Source: an uncultured Alistipes sp.
GTDB lineage: Bacteria > Bacteroidota > Bacteroidia > Bacteroidales > Rikenellaceae
DNA length: 10,829 nucleotides
Direction of reading: 5' to 3'
Assembly: GCA_949840605.1 (NCBI GenBank)
Contig: CATKXN010000094.1
Coordinates: 1-10,829, forward strand
The position numbers were made by a program, and so were the translations under genes. Below the pieces are notes generated by a model. That model saw nothing but the letters and a program-made list of their open reading frames with translations. It searched no databases and was not told where the DNA came from. This document shows, piece by piece, positions 1 to 6,169 of this stretch; within the stretch, counting starts at the first letter, position 1; every line of letters begins with the position of its first letter.

Positions 1-895
1 GGATCGAGTTGTGGCTCAGCGACCCCGGCTCGGAGGTATGGACGTACCGCTCGAAGCGCCCGCTCCGCGGGTCGCGGATCGAAAGGCCGTCGAAAGTCCC
101 GATCCAGAGACGCCCCTCGGAGTCGGTTTTGAGCACCCGGATATAGTCCGACACCAGCCCGGGATTCGACGCGGCGTCATAACGGCCGGTGACCTGCAGG
201 GCCCCGTCGAGACGGTAGAGACCGTTGCCGTGGGTGGCGACCCAGTATCCGTCGCCGTCAGCGACGATGCTTGCGATGTCGTAGCGGGCCATCTGCGGCA
301 GGATGCGCACGGCGTTGCCGTAGGTCGAGGAATAGGTGTAGACGCCGTTGGAGGTGCCGACCAGAAATCCGTCGCGCGAGGGACAGACGGCGTGCACGCT
401 GATGCCCGCAAGATAGGTCCGGATTTCGAGTTCGCGGCTCTCGCGGTCGAAGAGCACGATGCCGAGGTCGGTGGCGAGGATCAGGTCGCCGTCGGCCGTG
501 GCGGCGATGTCGGCGACCTGCATGTTGCGGCCTTCGAGGCGGAAATTCTCGAAACGCTGCGTCGCTGCGTCGTAGCACGACAGCCCCGACGCCGTGCCGA
601 TCCAGAGCAGGCCCCCGTCGGCGAAGAGCGCGTTGACGGAGTTGTCGCCCAGGCTGTGCGGGTCGCCCTCCACGCAGCGGAACACCGTGAACGAATAGCC
701 GTCGTAGCAGTTCAGTCCGTCCTGCGTGCCCATCCAGATGCGCCCCATCCCGTCCTGGGCGACGGCCAGCACGGTGCTTTGCGACAGCCCTTCGTTGACT
801 GACAGCGTGCGGAATTCGATGGCCGCGGCGAGGCCCCGGCCGGAAAGAACGGAAAAGACGACGAACAGGAGAAGCGTATGTTTGAGTTTCAGCAT
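1..895 (-). CDS. Two-component-regulator beta-propeller sensor, probably HTCS N-terminus (partial)
   Basis: The open frame begins with ATG at 895 and runs off the left edge after 298 codons without a stop. Residues 1 to about 24 form a signal peptide (basic LKLKH start, hydrophobic core, small residues near 23-25). The remainder consists of propeller blades with the usual W-x-G-T signatures: WMGT 54-57, WIGT 98-101, LVGT 178-181, WVAT 218-221 and WIGT 264-267, with a degenerate blade near 140. A blade-linker motif of the type D-P-x-SL-x-x-NS occurs near 79-86 (DPHSLGDNS) and again at the edge (PGSLSHNSI). Such propellers form the periplasmic sensor half of hybrid two-component systems that control PULs. 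The histidine kinase, receiver and AraC-type output domains would lie to the left and are not visible. A stand-alone propeller protein cannot be excluded. Its position next to heparan-degrading genes suggests that it senses heparan oligosaccharides (inference). Confidence 0.85.
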   Translation of the reverse strand, partial: MLKLKHTLLLFVVFSVLSGRGLAAAIEFRTLSVNEGLSQSTVLAVAQDGMGRIWMGTQDGLNCYDGYSFTVFRCVEGDPHSLGDNSVNALFADGGLLWIGTASGLSCYDAATQRFENFRLEGRNMQVADIAATADGDLILATDLGIVLFDRESRELEIRTYLAGISVHAVCPSRDGFLVGTSNGVYTYSSTYGNAVRILPQMARYDIASIVADGDGYWVATHGNGLYRLDGALQVTGRYDAASNPGLVSDYIRVLKTDSEGRLWIGTFDGLSIRDPRSGRFERYVHTSEPGSLSHNSI

Positions 896-914
896 ATCGT
901 AACGGCTTGGGGGA

Positions 915-922
915 TAAATATA
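915..922 (-). promoter_or_regulatory. Possible -7 element for the sensor gene
   Basis: On the minus strand this reads TATATTTA, which matches the Bacteroidota -7 consensus TAnnTTTG at all but the last base. It lies 19 bases upstream of the sensor ATG, so the leader would be very short. No convincing -33 element is seen. It would give the regulator its own transcription, separate from the operon upstream. Confidence 0.35.
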
Positions 923-976
923 CGATTTTTTTCGGAAAATCCGAATTCCCGGGCCGTTTTTTCAGTCCCGGAAACG

Positions 977-1009
977 CTGCCGCCGGGCGTGAAACACGTC
1001 CGGCGGCAG
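977..1009 (-). terminator. Strong stem-loop after the five-gene operon
   Basis: The arms CTGCCGCCGG (977-986) and CCGGCGGCAG (1000-1009) are perfectly complementary over 10 bases. A further CGTG/CACG pairing inside the loop extends the stem after one mismatch. The hairpin starts 15 bases past the stop of the lyase gene and precedes the sensor gene, the right place for an operon terminator. There is no uninterrupted U-tract directly after it on the minus strand, so it could instead be a 3'-end stabiliser or attenuator. Confidence 0.6.
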
Positions 1010-1023
1010 ATCCGACTGCTGCG

Positions 1024-3237
1024 TCAGCGCACCGAGGCGGGCACGACGTCGACCAGTTCACGGGCGGGCTCGCCCCTGCGGCGGACGACGGTACTGCCCG
1101 CGGTTTCCGACGCCGGGGTGTTGTAAAGCACGGCGTTGCCGCGGCGGTCCGTGACGGAGAGCGATGCGGGTTTCGAAGCGTCGAGCTCCGCCGAAACGGT
1201 CCATCCGCCGACCGTCACGCGGCCCTTCGCGTCGCGTTTCAGCGCCAGCGGCTTACGGCCCTCGGGAGTGATGCGAAAGACGGCCAGGAAACGCTGCGCA
1301 CGGCTTTTCGCCGCGGTCGTGAACTCCGCATGCCACTGGTTCACATACTCCTGCACTTTTCCGTCGGGTCCCGTGCGCTTCTTCCAGTTGATCGCCGGGG
1401 AAAAGAACCGGTCCGTCAGGTTCAGTTCCGGATCGCCGGAAGTGAAGAGGTCCATCCGCCCCTCAGCCGCCCCGTTGGAGGCCGCGACGGCGTTCGCTCC
1501 GGCCGGCGTCATGCGGTTGTGACTGTGCAGCAGCCACGTCCACGCGACGGGCTCGCGGGCCTCCAGCTCGTCGTAAACGACGATCACGTCGGGTTTCAGG
1601 AAGAGAAAATGACGGCGGAAGCGCGTGACGCCCGGATCGCCGATGCCGTTTTCGGGCGTGCAGGCCACCTCCGACTTCTCCATGCGGTCGATCCAGAACG
1701 GCGTGCGGATCGAATCGTAGGCGTGCGAAGCGTCGCCCAGCGTGTAGGTCAGCGCCTCGTTGTCGGCGAAGCGCGCCAGCCAGCCGTAGCCGTTCTCGCC
1801 GATGACCTGCGCCAGTCCGTCGGCGAGGATCGTGTTATGGCCCCGCGAACGGTAGTGCATCAGCGTATGCCGGTCGTTGAAGTTCGAATAGTAGCCCGTG
1901 CCGCCGAACAGCTGGCGGCCGCCGTAGTTGATCGTGAAACCGTTGTGCGCGGCGTGGGCGTGTCCCGTCGAGCCGAACGGCAGGGCGAAGAAAGCCGCCA
2001 TCAGGTCGTCCGACGCATCGGCCGGATCGGTGTGCATCAGCGAAAAGCCCGCATCGGGATAGAAGCGCGAGGTGTTGCGCGCCGGGGCCGTCGGAGCCAC
2101 ACGGCCGATCGGCTTGTCGGTGAGGATGCGGTAGAGCGTGAAGCCCTTCGAGCGGTAGAGGTTCGTCGGATCGTCGCCGATGAGCCGGTCGGCGTACCAA
2201 CGCGCCTCGGGGCTCGGAAGCTCGCGGGCCAGCGCGTCGGCGAAGCCCATGTAGAGCTGCGACGGGGAGGTCATCTTCTCGTAGTCGTCGCCGAAGCCCG
2301 TGGCGTAGGAGCCTTTCGGAAAGGAGTAGACAAGGAACGAGGGCAGGTTGCGATACCACGGCAGGTCGAAGAAATCGGTACCGGTCAGGCGCGAGAGGAC
2401 GAACGGCACGTAAATGAACGTCACCAGATTGGCCTGCATATAGCTGCTGCCGTCGTGCCAGCCGCCGTCGTCGCCGCCCAGGATCGGGAAGCGCGCGCAC
2501 CACACCTCGTAGCAGTAGCGGAACCACTTTTCAGCCTCGGGAAGATCGCCCAGCGTGGCGATGGCCGAGAAGAAGAAGTTGCGGAACGTGTGCTGCCAGA
2601 CGTGGTTGTCCATCGAGTGAACCTCGAAATCCTTGACGTAGTGCCGGTAGAAGTGTTCGCCCCGGACGCGGATGGCTTCGAGCACCGCGGCCCGCTCCTC
2701 CGGGGTCATGCGGTCGCAGGCGGTGTCATACCCCACCGCCAGGCCGTACATGATAGCCGAGCGGTTGAAATCCTCCGACGTGGCGTCGCTGTCGACGGGC
2801 AGCGACGCGGCGTGCAGGGCGTGACGCACGGCGGCGGCGCGGAACGGCTCCTCGCCCGTGATCAGGTAGGCCGTCGAAAAATCCACGACGGGCTGCGTGA
2901 CCACCTCGCCGAATTTGTGGTACATGAAGTTTATGAGCGACTTTTTCTGAAAGGGCGTCATCCCCGTCGTGTCGCGCGGACGCGTCGGGGCGACGGGCAC
3001 CAGGTCCATTCCGAGCTTGGCACGCGCCTGCCGCACCAGTCCCCGGGCTTCGGGATTCCGCTGCGCCCGCGAGCGGAAGGCATCGGCCCCGTCGCGCGAA
3101 ACATAGAGCCTGTGGTGCGGCATCGCGGCGACCCGGCGCGCCAGATCGGCACCCGTCGGGGTGGCGAAACGCCTGCACGAGGCGCTGACCGTAAAGGCGT
3201 TGACCTCCGACCAGCGTTCCGGGCAGCCGGGCTCCAT
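1024..3237 (-). CDS. C-terminal fragment of the interrupted lyase: alpha/alpha toroid plus heparinase II/III C-domain
   Basis: From the first ATG after the premature stop (3237) this piece has 737 residues and no signal peptide. An HHRLYVSRD segment near 41-49 resembles the 'HPRL' start of the catalytic region. The toroid carries MDNHVWQH (209-216) with a candidate catalytic Asn211-His212, and GGWHDGSSY (258-266) with Tyr266. The C-terminal beta-sandwich shows the classic heparinase II/III signature: GHAHAAHNGF (425-434), a GTGYY segment (446-450) and RGHNTILADG (465-474). The family performs beta-elimination at uronic acids of sulfated glycosaminoglycans. PL15-like exolytic heparan lyase is my best assignment, by memory of domain architecture and locus context. 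No good ribosome-binding signal precedes 3237. If translated, the product would stay in the cytoplasm, away from its substrate. Confidence 0.7.
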   Translation of the reverse strand: MEPGCPERWSEVNAFTVSASCRRFATPTGADLARRVAAMPHHRLYVSRDGADAFRSRAQRNPEARGLVRQARAKLGMDLVPVAPTRPRDTTGMTPFQKKSLINFMYHKFGEVVTQPVVDFSTAYLITGEEPFRAAAVRHALHAASLPVDSDATSEDFNRSAIMYGLAVGYDTACDRMTPEERAAVLEAIRVRGEHFYRHYVKDFEVHSMDNHVWQHTFRNFFFSAIATLGDLPEAEKWFRYCYEVWCARFPILGGDDGGWHDGSSYMQANLVTFIYVPFVLSRLTGTDFFDLPWYRNLPSFLVYSFPKGSYATGFGDDYEKMTSPSQLYMGFADALARELPSPEARWYADRLIGDDPTNLYRSKGFTLYRILTDKPIGRVAPTAPARNTSRFYPDAGFSLMHTDPADASDDLMAAFFALPFGSTGHAHAAHNGFTINYGGRQLFGGTGYYSNFNDRHTLMHYRSRGHNTILADGLAQVIGENGYGWLARFADNEALTYTLGDASHAYDSIRTPFWIDRMEKSEVACTPENGIGDPGVTRFRRHFLFLKPDVIVVYDELEAREPVAWTWLLHSHNRMTPAGANAVAASNGAAEGRMDLFTSGDPELNLTDRFFSPAINWKKRTGPDGKVQEYVNQWHAEFTTAAKSRAQRFLAVFRITPEGRKPLALKRDAKGRVTVGGWTVSAELDASKPASLSVTDRRGNAVLYNTPASETAGSTVVRRRGEPARELVDVVPASVR

Positions 3238-3243
3238 GACGGA

Positions 3244-3561
3244 TCACTGCCAGTACCAGCGACCTTCGGCCAGCGGCTCGTGGCAGGCATAGGCCGCCCA
3301 TTCGAACGGTTCCGAGGCCGTCGCCCCGGCGAAAGTGCTGTCCTGAGACAGCCGCACGCGGTAAAGCGCGCATTTCGAGTCGCCCGCGGCGGGCCAGAGC
3401 AGCGCGGGCGGATTCTGCGTCACCGCGACGCCGCCCGCCGGCTGCGCCCATTCGCGGTAACGGGGCCGCAGCGACCGTTTGTCGAGCCGGATTTCGGCCG
3501 GAAGCTGCGCTTCGGCGCCGAGGGCCGCGAAAAGCGCGGCCAGAAGGAGGATTCTCTTCAT
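3244..3561 (-). CDS. N-terminal fragment of the interrupted lyase: signal peptide plus DUF4962-type domain
   Basis: This piece has 105 codons before the premature TGA. ATG at 3561 is chosen over a GTG at 3567 because it directly gives MKRILLLAAL, a normal signal peptide ending near AEA at 16-18, and because it starts 2 bases after the ROK stop. The mature part is a small Fn3-like beta domain. It has an NPPALLWP segment near residue 53, a YRVRLSQD strand near residue 70 and a final RWYWQ at 101-105, all typical of the domain that precedes heparinase II/III toroids. On its own it has no catalytic residues and probably no function. Confidence 0.6.
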   Translation of the reverse strand: MKRILLLAALFAALGAEAQLPAEIRLDKRSLRPRYREWAQPAGGVAVTQNPPALLWPAAGDSKCALYRVRLSQDSTFAGATASEPFEWAAYACHEPLAEGRWYWQ

Positions 3562-3563
3562 CG

Positions 3564-4499
3564 TCACGCCATTTTATCCAGCACCAGCCCCGCGGCACCC
3601 ATGCACCCGGCGCGGTTGCCCAGCCGGGCGGTCACGAGTTCGGTCTCTTCGCCGCAGACCGACATCATCTGCCGCCGGACCCCCTCGCGGAGTTTCCCGA
3701 GGTAGAAATCCCCGGCTTCGGAGATGCCGCCCCCGACAACCACGCGCTGCGGGGCGAAAAGATTGATCATCGAAGCGATGCCGTGCGCGAGGTAGTTCCA
3801 ATGCTCCTCCATGGCCTGCACGGCGGCGGGGTTCCCCTCCTTATAGAAGAGCACCACGTCCTTGCCGTTGACGTCGGCATCCCGGCCGCCGCCGTTCAGT
3901 TCGCAGAACCTCCGCACGAGCGCCGAGGTCGAAGCGTAGTGTTCCAGACATCCCCGTCCGCCGCAGGCGCACGCCTCGCCGTCGCACTTGACGGTGATGT
4001 GGCCCATCTCCATACCGCGGTTGCGGTAGCCGCGGAAAAGACGGCCGCCGATCAGCGCGCCGCAGCCGATGCCGGTTCCGACGGTGACGAACACCACGTC
4101 CGAAGCCCCCTGGGCGGCCCCGAAGAGCGTCTCGCCCAGCGCCATCATGTTGGCGTCGTTGCCGGCCAGGGTCTTCAGCCCCGCGGCCTCCTCGATGCGG
4201 TCGGCGAGGGGGACGTTCTCCCACCCCGCGATGTTCTCCGCACCGCCCAGCACCGTGCGTCCGTCGGCCGACACGACCCCCGGCGTGCCGATACCTACCC
4301 CGGCCAGCGTCAGTCCCTCGCTGGCGGCATACTCCCGGCAGGCTTCGACGCCTTTCAGCACCTGCCCCAGCACCGCTTCGGCGCTCTCCTGCGCCAGGGC
4401 AGGGAGCTGACCGTTGAAAAGCACCTCCCCGGAGGAGGCGACCACGGCGTACTTCACCGAAGTGCCGCCGAGATCTATTCCGATCGCATGGCGTAGCAT
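3564..4499 (-). CDS. ROK-family sugar kinase
   Basis: A 311-residue cytoplasmic kinase with all ROK landmarks. The phosphate-binding IDLGGT segment is at 8-13. GNDAN (113-117) holds the likely catalytic base Asp115. A second nucleotide-binding loop GTGIGCG spans 141-147, and E-M-G-H lies at 164-167. The zinc site CxCGxxGC is at 177-184 and is followed by LEHYAS, with His167 as the expected fourth ligand. ATG at 4499 is chosen over an in-frame ATG at 4541 because it puts the DLGGT strand at the usual N-terminal position and starts 2 bases after the upstream stop. The absence of a signal peptide sets it apart from the exported enzymes around it. It would act last, phosphorylating an imported monosaccharide, probably a hexosamine such as GlcNAc or glucosamine in this heparan context. 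Glucose or ManNAc cannot be excluded from sequence alone. Confidence 0.93.
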   Translation of the reverse strand: MLRHAIGIDLGGTSVKYAVVASSGEVLFNGQLPALAQESAEAVLGQVLKGVEACREYAASEGLTLAGVGIGTPGVVSADGRTVLGGAENIAGWENVPLADRIEEAAGLKTLAGNDANMMALGETLFGAAQGASDVVFVTVGTGIGCGALIGGRLFRGYRNRGMEMGHITVKCDGEACACGGRGCLEHYASTSALVRRFCELNGGGRDADVNGKDVVLFYKEGNPAAVQAMEEHWNYLAHGIASMINLFAPQRVVVGGGISEAGDFYLGKLREGVRRQMMSVCGEETELVTARLGNRAGCMGAAGLVLDKMA

Positions 4500-4501
4500 C
4501 G

Positions 4502-6145
4502 TCAGGCCCTTTCCACCCAGATCGGCGAACTCCAGCCCCACTGTCCGTCACGCTGGCGCACGCGCACGTAATAATAATCGGTATCGCGCTGGGCCTTGTC
4601 GTCGACCATGCAGTGCCCGACGCAGAAAGCCGCCTCGGGCTGCGCGCGTTCGAACTGCACGGCCTCCGAGAGCCATCCGCGCAGGAAATGCGCCCGGGCG
4701 CCCTCCAGCAGTTCGGCGATCGTGTGTTCGTAACGGTGTCCGTTGAACTCGGCGACGAGCTTCGCCGTGCGGGGAGCGGTCACATCGAGGACGACGCCCT
4801 GCATGGCGGGAGTCATGACGTTGGGATTCTTCGACGAGTACATGTCGAGCGCCACATGCTGCGCATCGCGCTCCACGACGCGGTTGACGCGCGTGCGGAA
4901 CTCCGTCTCACCGGGCTGCGGCGAGGTGAAGGCCGCACCGCGGAAGCAGGTCTGCATGTCGTCGATCGAGCCGTCCGTAAGGCGCAGCTGCCCCTGCCAG
5001 TGGACGTACTCCTCCTCGCGGTTCCAGCCGAAGTTGACCTTGATTTTCGTGCGGATCACGTCGTCCGAGGGCGCGGCAGCGCGGTGCGGACCGTTCAGAC
5101 GCGCGATGCACTGCCCGTTCTTGATGAGGTCCACGTAGTCGACGGCGTTCTGCCCCTCGACATTGAGGTAGATCTCGCGCCGTCCGGCCCGGATCACGTC
5201 GCCCGAGACGCCGCCGTTGATGCGGAAGTCGATCTTGATCCTGTCGCCCGTGACACCGCAGACGTGGCGTTTGCCCATGTTCTCCCAGATGGCGTCGCGC
5301 TCCAAAGCCGGGGCATAGACGCCGATGCGGCCGTCGCCGTAGCTGCCCGGATAGCCGGCATGCTGGTCGGTGGAGCACATCAGGCCGAACTTGTGGCCCT
5401 GCTCCAGACCGTACTGGATCGAGCCCTCCCAGATGCGCGGGCCCATGTCGTGCAGGTAGTCGTAGTCGCCCGTGTCGCTCTCGGCAAGCCCGTGACGCGA
5501 GAACATCTCGACGAACGGCGTCTGCCGGTCCTCGCGGAAAGCCGCCCAGTTGTAACCGCGGAATCCGGTGATGTAGCCCATGTGGTGGGGCGTGACGTAG
5601 CAGTCGTACTCCTTGAGCTTTTCCTTGAGGTCGGGGACCGAGGCGCACTCGACCAGCGGGGCGTCGAAGTCGCGGAACAGCGCCACATGGTCGCCGTGCT
5701 CCATGCTGTGGCATTCGTAGGAGGGGAACGTCAGGAACTCCCCGGGGCGGTCGGCCGCCCTGACGGCCGCGAGGTATTTGTCGTAGCCTCCGGCACGCAG
5801 GCGTTTGAAAGCCTCGGTGTGGTAACCGATGACCCAGTCGAGGCGCGGGTCGTTCTCGCCCGGGATGTCGGGCCACAGGGCGTGGGGCGTCACCGAAACG
5901 AAATCCAGCTGCTGCCGGGCGGCGGCCAGGGCGTCAGCAAGGTCGCCGTGGCCGTAGGTCACGTTGCAGTGGTTGTGCACGTCGCCCCAGAACACCTTCA
6001 GGTCCTTGAGCGAGGGGAATCCCTTTTTCAGGTTGCCGGGCAGCGAATCCCTGCCGCCCGATTTCGAACAGCCGGGAAGCGTCCCCGCAGCCGCCAGGCC
6101 GAGCAGGGTCCATCCCGAAGCCTTCAGAAAGTCTCTTCTGTCCAT
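4502..6145 (-). CDS. PHP/DUF3604-type metallohydrolase, Tat-like lipoprotein
   Basis: A 547-residue protein. The N-terminus MDRRDFLK carries a twin-arginine motif (Arg3-Arg4), then a hydrophobic segment and a lipobox LPGC with Cys26, so it is probably folded before export and lipid-anchored. The catalytic domain starts near 50 with WGDVHNHC (53-60). His57-x-His59 is the PHP-type metal motif. Further candidate ligands in order are His88 (VTPH), Glu144 and His146 (SYECH), His187-His188 (TPHH), Glu213 and Asp260/His262 (STDQH). The part after about residue 300 looks like a beta-rich C-terminal domain. PHP enzymes hydrolyse phosphoesters with a two- or three-metal centre, but the substrate of DUF3604-like members is not known to me. 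The gene sits 24 bases after sulfatase B and 2 bases before the ROK kinase, so it is co-transcribed with the glycosaminoglycan enzymes. A role on a substituted heparan oligosaccharide is inference. The A-rich leader lacks a Shine-Dalgarno sequence. Confidence 0.8.
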   Translation of the reverse strand: MDRRDFLKASGWTLLGLAAAGTLPGCSKSGGRDSLPGNLKKGFPSLKDLKVFWGDVHNHCNVTYGHGDLADALAAARQQLDFVSVTPHALWPDIPGENDPRLDWVIGYHTEAFKRLRAGGYDKYLAAVRAADRPGEFLTFPSYECHSMEHGDHVALFRDFDAPLVECASVPDLKEKLKEYDCYVTPHHMGYITGFRGYNWAAFREDRQTPFVEMFSRHGLAESDTGDYDYLHDMGPRIWEGSIQYGLEQGHKFGLMCSTDQHAGYPGSYGDGRIGVYAPALERDAIWENMGKRHVCGVTGDRIKIDFRINGGVSGDVIRAGRREIYLNVEGQNAVDYVDLIKNGQCIARLNGPHRAAAPSDDVIRTKIKVNFGWNREEEYVHWQGQLRLTDGSIDDMQTCFRGAAFTSPQPGETEFRTRVNRVVERDAQHVALDMYSSKNPNVMTPAMQGVVLDVTAPRTAKLVAEFNGHRYEHTIAELLEGARAHFLRGWLSEAVQFERAQPEAAFCVGHCMVDDKAQRDTDYYYVRVRQRDGQWGWSSPIWVERA

Positions 6146-6169
6146 TGTATGGTGTGTTTTAAGTTGTTT

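Larger units (their letters stand above)
1024..3561 (-). pseudogene. DUF4962/heparinase II-III polysaccharide lyase (PL15-like), interrupted by an in-frame TGA
   Basis: Reading from ATG at 3561 to the TGA at 1024-1026, the frame has 845 codons of one coherent protein, broken only by a TGA at codon 106 (3244-3246). Before it the protein reads ...RWYWQ. After it come SVMEPG and then RWSEVNAF, in the same frame. A Trp codon (TGG) at the break would restore a normal DUF4962-to-heparinase junction, since these proteins usually have W-Y-W-[RQ] followed by a WS-containing strand. No insertion or deletion is needed. The full length of about 845 residues fits DUF4962 + heparinase II/III exolytic lyases, and I recall such a PL15 protein in the heparin PUL of B. 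thetaiotaomicron. The gene lies 2 bases after the ROK stop and closes the operon. The lyase is non-functional if the TGA is real, because the catalytic part loses its signal peptide. A consensus error is equally possible. Confidence 0.75.

Noticed and set aside
931..945. Hairpin TTCGGA-AAA-TCCGAA as a terminator
   Set aside because: The T-run lies before the stem on the plus strand and an A-run follows it on the minus strand, so it cannot act as an intrinsic terminator in either direction; the 3-base loop is also tight.
3244..3246. UGA as selenocysteine or tryptophan codon
   Set aside because: Heparinases have no selenocysteine members known to me, and TGA is the normal stop of every complete gene in the window.
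3562..3567. GTG start for the lyase at 3567
   Set aside because: It overlaps the kinase stop and only adds Met-Thr before the ATG at 3561, which begins a typical signal peptide.
907..3705. A 932-codon plus-strand open frame opposite the lyase gene
   Set aside because: It has Arg/Ala/Val-rich composition, no recognisable motif, and extends antisense through the lyase and into the kinase; codon-bias artefact.
4500..4541. An upstream ATG at 4541 for the ROK kinase
   Set aside because: It overlaps the PHP gene by 40 bases and adds 14 residues unlike ROK N-termini; ATG at 4499 gives the standard MLRHAIGIDLGGT start.
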